Assembly (NCBI GenBank): GCA_020634895.1
Contig: JACKAV010000005.1
Location: 124,001 to 188,000 of the forward strand
DNA: 64,000 bases
Direction: 5' to 3'
Origin: Anaerolineales bacterium
GTDB taxonomy: Bacteria; Chloroflexota; Anaerolineae; Anaerolineales; Villigracilaceae
Under the pieces are notes generated by a model. It saw only the letters and a list, made by a program, of their open reading frames with translations, was not told the origin of the DNA and ran no database searches. A program made the position numbers and the translations under genes. Positions 18,840 to 27,792 of this stretch are shown here, piece by piece (positions within the stretch are counted from its first letter, which is position 1; every line of letters begins with the position of its first letter).

Positions 18840-19877
18840 TCAGCCTGACAATTCTTTCGTGAGGTTTTGGACCAGCTCCGCCTTTGCAGGCTCGGGCAGG
18901 AAACACGACTCCGCAGCCACAAGTACGCATTTTTTGAGAGCAGCCATCGGAATATTCAGCTTTTCACGCGACTGCTGAAATTCATGCGAAAGCGTAATGC
19001 GGGAAACGCTGGGATCATCGGTGTTGATCGTGACTCGCAATCCACTCTCGATCATACGCGGAAGCGGATGCTCCTCCAGCGTTCTTACAACGCCCGACTG
19101 GAAATTGCTCGTCGGGCAGACTTCGAAGGTCACTCCGCGTTCCCTTGCGAGAGCAGCGACTGATTCATCTTCAAGTACACGCACCCCGTGACCGATGCGC
19201 TCCGCGCCGAGGTTTAAGATCGCATCGCGGACATTCGCAGCTGGTCCCCACTCCCCTGCGTGGATGGTGATATGCAGCCCTGATTGTTTTGCTTCCTTGA
19301 ATATCTCATGGAACGGCTGCGACTTGAACTCCGCTTCGTTCCCCGCCAGGTCCATACCGACCATGCCGTTCTTTTGGTATTCCAGAGCCAGCCACGCCAC
19401 CTGCTCGGCAAGCTCCGGGCTTTCGTGCCGATTCACCGAAGCGAGCAAACCGACCTTGATGCCGAATGTCTTTGCGGCTTCCTGCGCGCTGGAAATTACC
19501 CAGTCCATTACATCGTGCAGCGGAAACCCCTCGGCACGGCTGAGCGCCACGGGTGTGAAGCGCAGCTCCATATAGCGGACGTTATCCTTCGCCGCATCCT
19601 CCACCGCTTCCTTGGTGATGCGATGGATCACATCCGGCGAACGGTAGAACAATCGCAGCGTCTTGAATTTTTCGAGGAAGTTGGAAAACGTCAGCGGGTC
19701 CTGATCCTGTACCTGTACAAGTCCGCTCAAATTAAGCAGCGAGGCGGGCACCGTCACACCATGTTTTCTGGCAATATCCATCATGGTCGAGAGACGTAAA
19801 GACCCTTCCAAATGGCGGTGAAGTTCCACCTTTGGAAGGGCTAGGTATCGGTTGAAGGGAGTTGTATCGTCTGCCAA
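18840..19877 (-). CDS. add: Adenosine deaminase
   Basis: About 345 residues. Deaminates adenosine or deoxyadenosine to inosine in purine salvage. Metal and catalytic motifs: PKVELHRHLEGSLR (HxH), TIHAGEWG (His and catalytic Glu), RIGHGVRVLED, and VTINTDDPSVS (Asp pair). The preferred start is TTG at 19877, 9 bases after the secA stop and behind AGAGGAAGAG; the longer ATG frame from 19928 overlaps secA's lysine-rich end and starts with a translation of it. Likely co-transcribed with secA. Confidence 0.88.
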   Translation of the reverse strand: MADDTTPFNRYLALPKVELHRHLEGSLRLSTMMDIARKHGVTVPASLLNLSGLVQVQDQDPLTFSNFLEKFKTLRLFYRSPDVIHRITKEAVEDAAKDNVRYMELRFTPVALSRAEGFPLHDVMDWVISSAQEAAKTFGIKVGLLASVNRHESPELAEQVAWLALEYQKNGMVGMDLAGNEAEFKSQPFHEIFKEAKQSGLHITIHAGEWGPAANVRDAILNLGAERIGHGVRVLEDESVAALARERGVTFEVCPTSNFQSGVVRTLEEHPLPRMIESGLRVTINTDDPSVSRITLSHEFQQSREKLNIPMAALKKCVLVAAESCFLPEPAKAELVQNLTKELSG

Positions 19878-19887
19878 AACTCTTCCT

Positions 19888-22800
19888 CTAAGAGCGGCGG
19901 CGTCTCTTCTTCTTGCCTTGAGCGGCACCGCCGATCTGCACCGACGCGGTTTCGCCCGGCGCAGCCTCTGTCTCTGTGGTCTCGATCGGTGTGATCTCCA
20001 CCCGCCGCGGTCTTGCAGCGAACGCGCGGCTGATCACCAACCCGCGCACATCTTCAAGCAATTGCTGGAACATTTCAGATGCGCTTGATTTGTATTGTAC
20101 CAGCGGGTCACGTTGGGCGTAAGCCTCGAGACCGATCGCCACCCTCAATCCTTCCACTTTTGTTAGATACTCGACCCACAATTCGCTGAACGCGCCCAGC
20201 AGCAACTGGCGGTGGACTTCATTCAAGACGTATCTTCCCAAAGCGGTGGATAGCTGCGCCGCCTCTTCCTCGCTCAGGCTTGATGCAGCGTCATTGAGCC
20301 GATCCTCACCGAAAGCGATCCGCGCCGCCGGACCAAAGTCCGCGAGCTTGGCGGCATTCTGACTCAAACGCGCAAATTCGCTTTGTCCCCAGGTTTCGCG
20401 CAAGGCTTCTTCCGCCGCCTCAAGGTGACTCATCACCTCATCGGCGATGGTTTCGGCATTCAAATTCTCCAGAAGCTGGGCGGCATAGAACACATAGGCA
20501 AAGCGCGTGAAAACCTGCTTGACTTGCTTGTGCGTCCGCTGGTCGAAGGCGGTGCGTGAACCTTGGGAAAGAGTGATCAACAGCCGCAGTTTGCCCGAAA
20601 CCGTGGACACATCCTCGCGCTGCATGAACAGTTCGATATCACGCGCAACCTGATTGTTTAACCGCTCACGCTTTTTGTCCAACGATTCGCGGGTGGTGGT
20701 CATTAGAATGTCTGCCAGCTCATCCCAATCGGACGGCAGCGGACTCTGCCACTGGATCTGCTCGCCCACGCGGTTCTGGATCGCGCCGATGACACGCGTC
20801 GCGCTGATGACCGTCAACTGGTTGGCGACCATCTCTTGAATGACTTCCCTGGCGTCTTCCGGGTCGTCCGCCAGTTTTCTCAGCAGGTCGTTGTTCGCGC
20901 GCAGCGGCAAATGGACAAGCCCGTTGATCTCTTCCATCAAATTCTGGGGCTTGGGCGAATCTTCGCGATCGCGCAGCCCCTGGAAGAAGGCGTCCATCGT
21001 GTCTTCGCGTTCGGCGAGCTGTGTTTCCAGAACCTCGCCGGTCTTTTCGATCATCGTCTCGATGGCATGCAAGGCATGGTTATGTTCCGCTTCGATGGAC
21101 TTGGCAACGAGGTCCAACGTCTCCTTCTTGACGCCTTCGGCATCTTGAGCCGTCACTTCGTCGAGAAGTAATTTGAAACCGTAGGACGGGAACAAGCCGT
21201 TCTTTGAATCGAACGCCGGTTGGACCTGGTCGAGCCAAGCCAGCAGCCGCCACGGACCTTCTTCATCCGCAAGCCCGACTTCCACGCGCTTGGACACTTC
21301 ATCTTCAAGCATCTCGGCAACGTCTTCGCTCAGGTCTTCCTTGATGAAGATGCGGTCGCGCTGACTGTAGATCTGCTGGCGCTGTTTGTTCAACACGTCA
21401 TCGTATTCAAGCAAATGTTTGCGGACATCGAAGTTCGCGCCCTCGATGCGGTGCTGCGATTGTTCGATGACGTTCGCCACGAGGCGCGCCTCCAGCGGAA
21501 GCGAATCGTCCACCTTGAGGCGTTCCATCAACGCGCTGACCTGCGCGCCGCCCTGCACACGCATCAAGTCGTCTTCGAGCGAGAGATAAAAACGCGAGGA
21601 GCCGGGGTCACCCTGACGGGCGGCACGACCACGAAGCTGATTGTCGATGCGGCGAGCTTCATGCCGCTCCGAGCCGAGGACATGCAAACCGCCCAATTCC
21701 TTCACGCGTTCCATGTCTTCGAAATATTGCAGGAAGCTTTTGACCTCCTCCTCGTAAAAGCCGTACGCGGAGGGGTCCAATTTCTTTAATTCTTCACGGC
21801 GTTCTTCATGGGTCATATCGAACGGGTCTTTGCCGCTCGCGTTGTTGAGCACGCGGTTCACCGCCGAAATGACCTCCTCTGCCAGTTCGCCGCCGAGTTT
21901 AATGTCGACACCGCGACCTGCCATGTTAGTGGCGATGGTCACCGCGCCGAACGCGCCCGCGCCCGCGATGATCTGCGACTCTTCCGTGTGGCGGCGAGCA
22001 TTCAAGACCTGATGCACAACGCCGCCCTGGAAGATCTTCTTCAGGCGGTCTTTCGCCGTTTCGGGCAGTCTCAGGATCTCGAGCAGGGTCTGCAGGTTCG
22101 TCTCATCGTCGAGGCTGATGTTGGTCATGCCGTGCGGTTTGATGAAGGCGCGCAAACTGTCGGGGGTGATCTTCTCAATGGGTTCGTTAAAAGGCACGAG
22201 GTCCGCAATGAGGCGCCCGTCTTCCTCCAGATTGTTCACGCGGAGGTAATGGTCACGCACGAGGATGTATTGCATCAGGCGGCGGACAGGTTCCGCTTTG
22301 AGGCGGTTCGAAAGCCGCTCCGACGATTCGACCGAAGTGGTACCCACCAGCAGCGGACGTCCCAGCGCGTTGAAGCGGACGATCTCCTGCACAATGGCGC
22401 GCAGTTTCGCCTCGACCGTGCGATAGATGACATCGGGATAATCCTTGCGGCGGAAGAACAGCGGCTCGGTCTCGCCGGGTTTTGAGAAATAGGAATAGGT
22501 GTAGCCCTCTTCATCCTTGTCCTTGATCTCGACCAGCGGCGCGTCCTTGCCGAAGGAGAGGTATTCAAGGTTCGGTGAAATGGGCGAGACTTCGAGGGAG
22601 TAGATCTTGTCGAACTCTTCGGCTTCGGTGAGCGCGGTACCGGTCATGCCCGAAAGCTTCTGGTACATGCGGTAATAATTTTGCAGGGTGACGGTGGCGT
22701 AGGTGACCGACTCCGGTTCGACCTTGACGCCTTCCTTGGCTTCCACCGCCTGATGGAGACCATCGCTCCAGCGCCGCCCGGGCATGAGCCGCCCCGTGGA

Positions 22801-23904
22801 CTCGTCCACGATGACAACTTTGCCTGCCTGTACCAAATAATCCTTGTTGCGGTGGAAGAGGTACTGCGCGCGCATTGCCTGCTGAAGGTAGCCCATCAGA
22901 CGCGCCTGTTCGGGGTTGAGGTCTTCGGGGCGGTCGGGGTCGAGCAATTGGACGCCCAGCAGGGATTCGACGCGGCTCATACCGATCTCGGTCAGGTTGA
23001 TCGAGCGGGATTTTTCGTCGATCTCATAGTCTTCGGGCTTGAGTTGTTTGACGATCTGCGCCATGCGCCCGTACCATTCCAAGTCGCCTGAGGCGGGACC
23101 TGAAATGATGAGCGGGGTTCGTGATTCATCAATAAGGACGTTGTCCACTTCGTCGATGATGGCGTAGTAATGCCCGCGTTGGACGCGTCCGTCGAGCCGC
23201 ATTGCCATGTTATCGCGCAGGTAATCGAAGCCGAATTCGGAGTTCATCCCGAAGGTGACATCCGCCTGATACGCTTCGGCGCGGTCCACCATGCGCAGGT
23301 ATTGCTGGTCTTCCTGCGGAGCGTCGCGTTCGAAATCGACGATAAACGCCTTCTTGCCGTTCTCGGTGACCGCCGCCATTTGCAGCACGCCCACGCTCAA
23401 GCCGAGCAGATGATAAATGGGCGCCATCCAGCGCGCATCGCGCCGTGCCAGGTAGTCGTTGACCGTGATCATATGCACGCCGCGCCCGAGCAGGGCGTTG
23501 AGGTACACGGGCATGGTCGCCACGAGCGTTTTGCCTTCACCGGTGCGCATTTCCACGATCTCGCCGGTGTGCAGCACCGCGCCGCCGATGATCTGCACAT
23601 CGTAGTGACGCAGACCGATCGTCCGTTTGGAGGCTTCGCGCACCACCGCAAACGCTTCGGGCAGGATCTCCTCTAAAGCGTCCTGCTCCGCTTTCTGGCG
23701 GTCTTTCTCGCTCAAGCCTTCCGTGTTGCCGGTCAATTCGACGAGGCGAGCCTTGAATTCGTCCGTTTTGGCGCGCAGGTCGTCATTGCTCAGGGACTCG
23801 AATTGAGCCTCCAGCGCGTTGACCTGCTCCACCAGCGGGCGGTATTTTTCGACTGTTTTTTTAGTAGGGTCGCTACTGAATATTTTTACGAAGTTTTTAA
23901 GCAT
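19888..23904 (-). CDS. secA: Preprotein translocase ATPase SecA (long form)
   Basis: 1338 residues, against about 800-950 in most bacteria. Walker A MRTGEGKTLVA near residue 120, DEVD Walker B (AIIDEVDNVLIDESRT), the helicase motif GTALTEAEEF, NMAGRGVDIKLGG and RGRAARQGDPGSSRFYLS are all present. The extra length is mainly a long helical C-terminal half and an insertion between the nucleotide-binding domains. The usual Cys-rich zinc tail is absent; the protein ends in a basic KKKRRRRS. Drives proteins through SecYEG. Confidence 0.95.
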   Translation of the reverse strand: MLKNFVKIFSSDPTKKTVEKYRPLVEQVNALEAQFESLSNDDLRAKTDEFKARLVELTGNTEGLSEKDRQKAEQDALEEILPEAFAVVREASKRTIGLRHYDVQIIGGAVLHTGEIVEMRTGEGKTLVATMPVYLNALLGRGVHMITVNDYLARRDARWMAPIYHLLGLSVGVLQMAAVTENGKKAFIVDFERDAPQEDQQYLRMVDRAEAYQADVTFGMNSEFGFDYLRDNMAMRLDGRVQRGHYYAIIDEVDNVLIDESRTPLIISGPASGDLEWYGRMAQIVKQLKPEDYEIDEKSRSINLTEIGMSRVESLLGVQLLDPDRPEDLNPEQARLMGYLQQAMRAQYLFHRNKDYLVQAGKVVIVDESTGRLMPGRRWSDGLHQAVEAKEGVKVEPESVTYATVTLQNYYRMYQKLSGMTGTALTEAEEFDKIYSLEVSPISPNLEYLSFGKDAPLVEIKDKDEEGYTYSYFSKPGETEPLFFRRKDYPDVIYRTVEAKLRAIVQEIVRFNALGRPLLVGTTSVESSERLSNRLKAEPVRRLMQYILVRDHYLRVNNLEEDGRLIADLVPFNEPIEKITPDSLRAFIKPHGMTNISLDDETNLQTLLEILRLPETAKDRLKKIFQGGVVHQVLNARRHTEESQIIAGAGAFGAVTIATNMAGRGVDIKLGGELAEEVISAVNRVLNNASGKDPFDMTHEERREELKKLDPSAYGFYEEEVKSFLQYFEDMERVKELGGLHVLGSERHEARRIDNQLRGRAARQGDPGSSRFYLSLEDDLMRVQGGAQVSALMERLKVDDSLPLEARLVANVIEQSQHRIEGANFDVRKHLLEYDDVLNKQRQQIYSQRDRIFIKEDLSEDVAEMLEDEVSKRVEVGLADEEGPWRLLAWLDQVQPAFDSKNGLFPSYGFKLLLDEVTAQDAEGVKKETLDLVAKSIEAEHNHALHAIETMIEKTGEVLETQLAEREDTMDAFFQGLRDREDSPKPQNLMEEINGLVHLPLRANNDLLRKLADDPEDAREVIQEMVANQLTVISATRVIGAIQNRVGEQIQWQSPLPSDWDELADILMTTTRESLDKKRERLNNQVARDIELFMQREDVSTVSGKLRLLITLSQGSRTAFDQRTHKQVKQVFTRFAYVFYAAQLLENLNAETIADEVMSHLEAAEEALRETWGQSEFARLSQNAAKLADFGPAARIAFGEDRLNDAASSLSEEEAAQLSTALGRYVLNEVHRQLLLGAFSELWVEYLTKVEGLRVAIGLEAYAQRDPLVQYKSSASEMFQQLLEDVRGLVISRAFAARPRRVEITPIETTETEAAPGETASVQIGGAAQGKKKRRRRS

Positions 23905-23933
23905 GAAATCCCTTTCAACGGAAAGGGATTATA
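23905..23933 (-). promoter_or_regulatory. secA upstream hairpin overlapping a -10 box
   Basis: A ten-base stem (aatccctttc/gaaagggatt, loop aacg) lies just before the secA ATG and contains the AAAGGGAT ribosome binding site. A TATAAT (minus strand 23933-23928) overlaps its distal arm. Transcripts starting from that -10 box would begin inside the hairpin and leave the site free; longer transcripts would hide it. Confidence 0.5.
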
Positions 23934-23994
23934 GCATGGGGACTATTGGAGGAATGTTAGAGAAAGTTAGCTGTCTTTTACTTCAGGGATATAT

Positions 23995-25116
23995 CTAGCT
24001 ATTCCCATCCAAGCTACCATAATACAACTCAAAATTATAACGAAACGCATTATATACTTCCCCAAATATCATATTGATATTTTTAACGGGAGCAACGCCA
24101 TTGCTAATTGCCTTTTGTTTTATTTCTTCTAAAAGCCCACGAAGAATACCAGGGGATAGTTTTATAGCAGCTAAATCTCTATCATAAAAACCTATACAAA
24201 ATATATTCGTATAAGAGCAAGGACCATTTCGTTCACCACAATCTCTATCAACAAATTTAAAGTTTAGAGTTCTGCCAATTATTTTATATATTTCAGTCGG
24301 CTGATGTCCACCTGTTATTAGTAATTTCGAAGAATGAAAAGATATTTCCAAGTCATCAAAAAAACGCTTATTAACTATTTCTCTTTTCGCTGGTTTCCTA
24401 CGATAGGCTAAAAAACTGTCAATTACTATTAATCTGTCACGATGCGGCAGTATAAACTCAGCTAATTGTCTAAATAATCCAGAACGCCCATCGGTCGGAT
24501 CCTGTAACACAGGGTTAAATATATGTATAGGGTGTATAGAATTCCCTAATCCATACTTTTTTACTTGCACAAAAAATTCAGCTAAGGCTAAATTTGTAGC
24601 GGCAATAAATCTCGTATTCACCAAACTATTAGGCGTCCAAATTATCCAAGGGAAAAAATGCCACTTAAATTGTGATGTCAATCCTGACATTGTTCCTGCA
24701 TTTCTAATAGCAGATGCTAAAGACCAACCGGTATCTATTAGTACTATTATCGTATGAGGTTCTCCTTCATCCAAAGTCTCAGCATATGATGAAATAATAT
24801 TACCTACAGAAGACCATTTAAGTCCTTTTGATGATTGCGGGAATGGTTCAAATGCTAAAATAGGAGTTTCACCGGGCATACTCAATTGACTATAATCATG
24901 CCCAAATCTATCACGTGGAAGATCTTGCAACTGCAAGCTCTCAAACCACAAGGCTGATAAATCTGTATTATCTCCTTCGTCAAAAACGAGAATACTAGTT
25001 GATTCGCTGTATTTTTTGTTAGCAAAATAGCATAAAGCGTTCAGTAATGCCGTGGTTTTGCCAGAACTTCCCATGCCCCCAGTCACAAAGTGTATATCAA
25101 TTGTTATCTTTGTCAT
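23995..25116 (-). CDS. Unrecognised P-loop NTPase (SIMIBI/ParA-like)
   Basis: 373 residues, not recognised as a named family. The N-terminus, IDIHFVTGGMGSSGKTTALLN, is a P-loop with the MinD/ParA-like double-glycine start; VLIDTGWSL near residue 125 could be the Walker B region. FVDRDCGERNGPCSYTN has two Cys six residues apart. No membrane helix. Good Shine-Dalgarno AAGGAAGGG before ATG 25116. It is the last gene of an AT-rich four-gene cassette and is followed by secA with no clear terminator. Could power movement, positioning or signalling in a membrane complex with the two membrane proteins upstream. Confidence 0.7.
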   Translation of the reverse strand: MTKITIDIHFVTGGMGSSGKTTALLNALCYFANKKYSESTSILVFDEGDNTDLSALWFESLQLQDLPRDRFGHDYSQLSMPGETPILAFEPFPQSSKGLKWSSVGNIISSYAETLDEGEPHTIIVLIDTGWSLASAIRNAGTMSGLTSQFKWHFFPWIIWTPNSLVNTRFIAATNLALAEFFVQVKKYGLGNSIHPIHIFNPVLQDPTDGRSGLFRQLAEFILPHRDRLIVIDSFLAYRRKPAKREIVNKRFFDDLEISFHSSKLLITGGHQPTEIYKIIGRTLNFKFVDRDCGERNGPCSYTNIFCIGFYDRDLAAIKLSPGILRGLLEEIKQKAISNGVAPVKNINMIFGEVYNAFRYNFELYYGSLDGNS

Positions 25117-25141
25117 TTTACCCTTCCTTTTTTGCGAAAAA

Positions 25142-25813
25142 CTATCTAATCAGAAAGAAAACAACCACTGTAACTACAAAATAATATAAAAATCTTTGAC
25201 GAAGAACACTTTTTAGCAAATAATCCCCTCCAGGAGATGCCTCTACAATGTCCCCATTTTCATCCAAATCAAAATCATAAATATGTTTCACTAAATCCAT
25301 GCCAGCTTGACCCTGCTGTGATTTCACCAAAGAGGATAGCTCAAAAATTATTCGATTATGATGTTCTCTCCATACATGATCGTGAAGTTGCATAGAGAGA
25401 AAAGCCATAACAACAATAATTGACACTATAGGAATAAAGTTTCCAATTGTTACAACTGAATTAAGGTTTACGATATTAGACAAAAGTACCACAGCTGTTC
25501 CCACAAAAATTGCCTCTAAAATCAACCAGAATTCTATTTGTTTTAATGATGTTTTTTCTTTGTACGTTGTTGGCGTTAACCGTCGTATATTAAAAACATT
25601 GGTTATCAATATCAACAAAATTACAATAATATTGTAGACTAACAATATATAACCTGATGTGCTTCCGTCTATAGATGGCGGGAATAATTGCAAGATCAAA
25701 AAGATTAAAGTACCCAATATAAGCACAGTCCTGACAAGGTAAGTCAAATAGCTAAATCGTCTTTGCTCTTTATTGTAATTGTTAAACCCAAACTTTACCT
25801 GTCTGTTTTTCAT
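25142..25813 (-). CDS. Unrecognised membrane protein (cassette gene 3)
   Basis: 223 residues from ATG 25813, which follows GGAGG; an in-frame GTG 18 bases earlier is less likely. Four hydrophobic segments in two pairs (about 25-75 and 95-145), then a soluble stretch of about 60 residues (HHNRIIFELSSLVKSQQGQ) and a final hydrophobic anchor ending FFLIR. The N-terminus is basic and polar. It lies 25 bases upstream of the NTPase gene and 22 bases downstream of the other membrane protein. Strongly AT-rich. Function unknown. Confidence 0.65.
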   Translation of the reverse strand: MKNRQVKFGFNNYNKEQRRFSYLTYLVRTVLILGTLIFLILQLFPPSIDGSTSGYILLVYNIIVILLILITNVFNIRRLTPTTYKEKTSLKQIEFWLILEAIFVGTAVVLLSNIVNLNSVVTIGNFIPIVSIIVVMAFLSMQLHDHVWREHHNRIIFELSSLVKSQQGQAGMDLVKHIYDFDLDENGDIVEASPGGDYLLKSVLRQRFLYYFVVTVVVFFLIR

Positions 25814-25835
25814 ATTTACCTCCAACCTCACTCTT

Positions 25836-26384
25836 TCACTTAAATACTAACCAATCGAGAATTTTACCCGCGATATAAGCAAATAAATTTCCAACAAAGC
25901 CTATTAGGACTTGATATAAAAAAGGGTTTTTATATTCAAACCCAACATCAAAAATCAAACCATTACTATATGTTGGCAACGAGAGATTTACAACTAAAAA
26001 AACAACGGGAACTATTGATATAACAAGGCAATTTAATAATGTACCCAAAAAAATCTTTTTACCTGAAGGGTAGTAATTCGGAAAAGAATAATAATAAATT
26101 ACTCTCCAAGCCTCTGCAACAACAGATATTATTATTATTAATACCTGAACACCTACCAAAACCACGATCGAAATATATTGTCGAAGCAAGAAACCAATAA
26201 ACCAGGAAACCGAAGAGGTTAAACTTGCAATTGCTATGATTATAAAATATATTCTTTGAACATCTGTTGAATCAAAAGCCCAATTAAATATCTTGTCGAG
26301 AATTTTATGCAAAATAACAGTTAGTGGTATTGACACCCCGATAGCCACAAGCATTTGGCTTCCAAAAAATTGGTTGGCAGTCAT
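25836..26384 (-). CDS. Unrecognised membrane protein (cassette gene 2)
   Basis: 182 residues with about five hydrophobic helices and very short loops; a small basic N-terminal start (MTANQFFGSQ) and a GKILDWLVFK end. AAGGGGTAAA precedes ATG 26384. No motif recognised. Its place between a soluble protein and a second membrane protein, with short spacings, indicates a membrane complex encoded by one transcript. Confidence 0.63.
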   Translation of the reverse strand: MTANQFFGSQMLVAIGVSIPLTVILHKILDKIFNWAFDSTDVQRIYFIIIAIASLTSSVSWFIGFLLRQYISIVVLVGVQVLIIIISVVAEAWRVIYYYSFPNYYPSGKKIFLGTLLNCLVISIVPVVFLVVNLSLPTYSNGLIFDVGFEYKNPFLYQVLIGFVGNLFAYIAGKILDWLVFK

Positions 26385-26400
26385 TTTACCCCTTAAGTCT

Positions 26401-27321
26401 TCAAGAGTTTTTTCTCGGTTTTATTTTAGAAAGAATATTGACTATTCCTTTTCTTGCGCTCAATGGATTGTCTTGGTTTTCAAAAAACTCTGAAAAAGAT
26501 GCCGCCATGTCGTTTTTCTTCGATTTTAAGTGGGACTCGCCCCAAGCAAGAACGCGAAATAATGAGATAATAAGTATTAAGCTGAATTCCTCTCCAAACC
26601 CAAAAGATTCATTTACATGTTCAATTGCATCAATTGATGCCGATCCGAATTCCAATCCACAAATTGTTGCATATTGATGTGCAAATTGAATATTGTTAGA
26701 CGCTAATAAATGGACATTCATAACCGAACTTGTAATTAATCCCTCAGCAACGGCGTCTTCTCGTTTTAAATATATTCCTTGATGGAAATGAAGCCACCAT
26801 GCAAATTGATTTTCTCCCTGCTGCCAAGTTAATCTCAATATATCATGTTTTGCTTTGCCCTGCCCTACAGAAAACAACTCAGTAGAGAAGCCAAAGGTTT
26901 CTCGAAAAAGCGCTTCAAAATTAGATGCAAGTTTACTTTCCAATGTAGCAGGGTGATTAATAACATCCCATAGTAAATCTCTACAACGATAACCAGGTGT
27001 AATAAATCTCTCCAAACCATATTCATCATTTATGATATCGCGAATAAGTCCAAAGGCATCTGGGTTAATCAGTCCGGTCTCTGGGTCTATTTTATCTAGT
27101 GTTAATAAAATACCATGATTAAAATAAATCCGTAAAATATCGCCTAATTCGGATTTCGTATGTGCTACAGAGTACTTCACTAAGAATCTTCTTAATTGCT
27201 CATAATTATCTGGAGTAGCCCTATCCCCATTCCAGAACAAATAGTGATAGATAACAAGAGTCCTTAATATCCAATCAGACTCCCAAAACAATTGAAACTT
27301 TTCTTTTGAAAGGACAGTCAT
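26401..27321 (-). CDS. Unrecognised soluble protein (cassette gene 1)
   Basis: 306 residues from ATG 27321 (GAGG six bases upstream); the open frame continues to 27399 but enters the promoter. No transmembrane segment and no known motif. Aromatic-rich and mostly helical in appearance: WILRTLVIYHYLFWNGDR near the N-terminus, WWLHFHQGIYL near 190, and a basic end SKIKPRKNS. First gene of the AT-rich cassette. No basis for a functional name. Confidence 0.62.
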   Translation of the reverse strand: MTVLSKEKFQLFWESDWILRTLVIYHYLFWNGDRATPDNYEQLRRFLVKYSVAHTKSELGDILRIYFNHGILLTLDKIDPETGLINPDAFGLIRDIINDEYGLERFITPGYRCRDLLWDVINHPATLESKLASNFEALFRETFGFSTELFSVGQGKAKHDILRLTWQQGENQFAWWLHFHQGIYLKREDAVAEGLITSSVMNVHLLASNNIQFAHQYATICGLEFGSASIDAIEHVNESFGFGEEFSLILIISLFRVLAWGESHLKSKKNDMAASFSEFFENQDNPLSARKGIVNILSKIKPRKNS

Positions 27322-27390
27322 AACCAACCTCAATACACTCACAAAACTTTTAGGCGGAAAATTGCGGTGATTAAATAACCCAACATTACC

Positions 27391-27419
27391 ATAATACATA
27401 ATTTCTTTGCTGATTTCAA
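27391..27419 (-). promoter_or_regulatory. Promoter of the AT-rich cassette
   Basis: Minus-strand TTGAAA (27419-27414) and TATTAT (27396-27391) with exactly 17 bases between them, giving a leader of about 60 bases to ATG 27321. Confidence 0.62.
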
Positions 27420-27420
27420 C

Positions 27421-27560
27421 CCCTCAAAGTCGTTGTCTTTGTAACAAAGTTGATGGGCGAAATTGAGGAACTGATTACAAGACGCACTTCTCCAAGGGGT
27501 AAATACGGTTTCAGGTCCAAAACCGGCTGGCAACAAGACTGCCAGTCGGTAACCCCTCGG
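27421..27560. other. Candidate structured RNA or folded DNA element
   Basis: Two folded domains can be drawn. Domain 1: cctcaa (27422) pairs with ttgagg (27463) around an inner ctttg/caaag hairpin. Domain 2: ccaaggggt (27492-27500) pairs with acccctcgg (27552-27560) with one mismatch, enclosing hairpins cggttt/aaaccg (27506/27520) and ctggca/tgccag (27527/27540), a three-way junction. The nested pairing holds on either strand. It lies directly upstream of the cassette promoter. I could not match it to a known RNA family. Confidence 0.4.
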
Positions 27561-27655
27561 TGGATTTATAGCCCTAAACACACACGTTTTGTCCTGTTTT
27601 AAATATCTCCAAAATATCTATTAAATGCAGACTTCGGAGGTCTCACCCTACCCAA

Positions 27656-27735
27656 ATTAAGCCAATTAAAACTGAAATTAAACCAATTAACTCGCGCGTT
27701 AAACCAATTAACTTTCAGGTTAAATCAAGAAAAAA
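27656..27735. repeat. Four-unit tandem array, 21-bp period
   Basis: Units begin at 27656, 27677, 27698 and 27719, exactly 21 bases apart. The core is (a/g)ttaaaccaattaa followed by a variable six to seven bases; the last unit is degenerate. Two helical turns per unit puts each core on the same DNA face, as in operator or iteron arrays. Confidence 0.75.
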
Positions 27736-27763
27736 CGGCTCAACCATAGGGTCAAGCCGTTGC
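27729..27763 (-). terminator. Terminator of the HU-like gene
   Basis: Minus strand: AACGGCTtgACC ... GGTtgAGCCGTT followed by TTTTTTC, 30 bases after the stop of the HU-like gene. Confidence 0.8.
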
Positions 27764-27792
27764 AGAACCGGAGGGACAGGGAAAGGGAATGT

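Noticed and set aside
27339..27581. 80-residue minus-strand open frame upstream of the cassette
   Set aside because: It crosses the promoter and the paired stems of the structured spacer and has no recognisable motif; the stems explain its sequence better.
27656..27735. CRISPR array
   Set aside because: The unit is only 21 bases with a 6-7 base variable part, there are four units and no cas genes.
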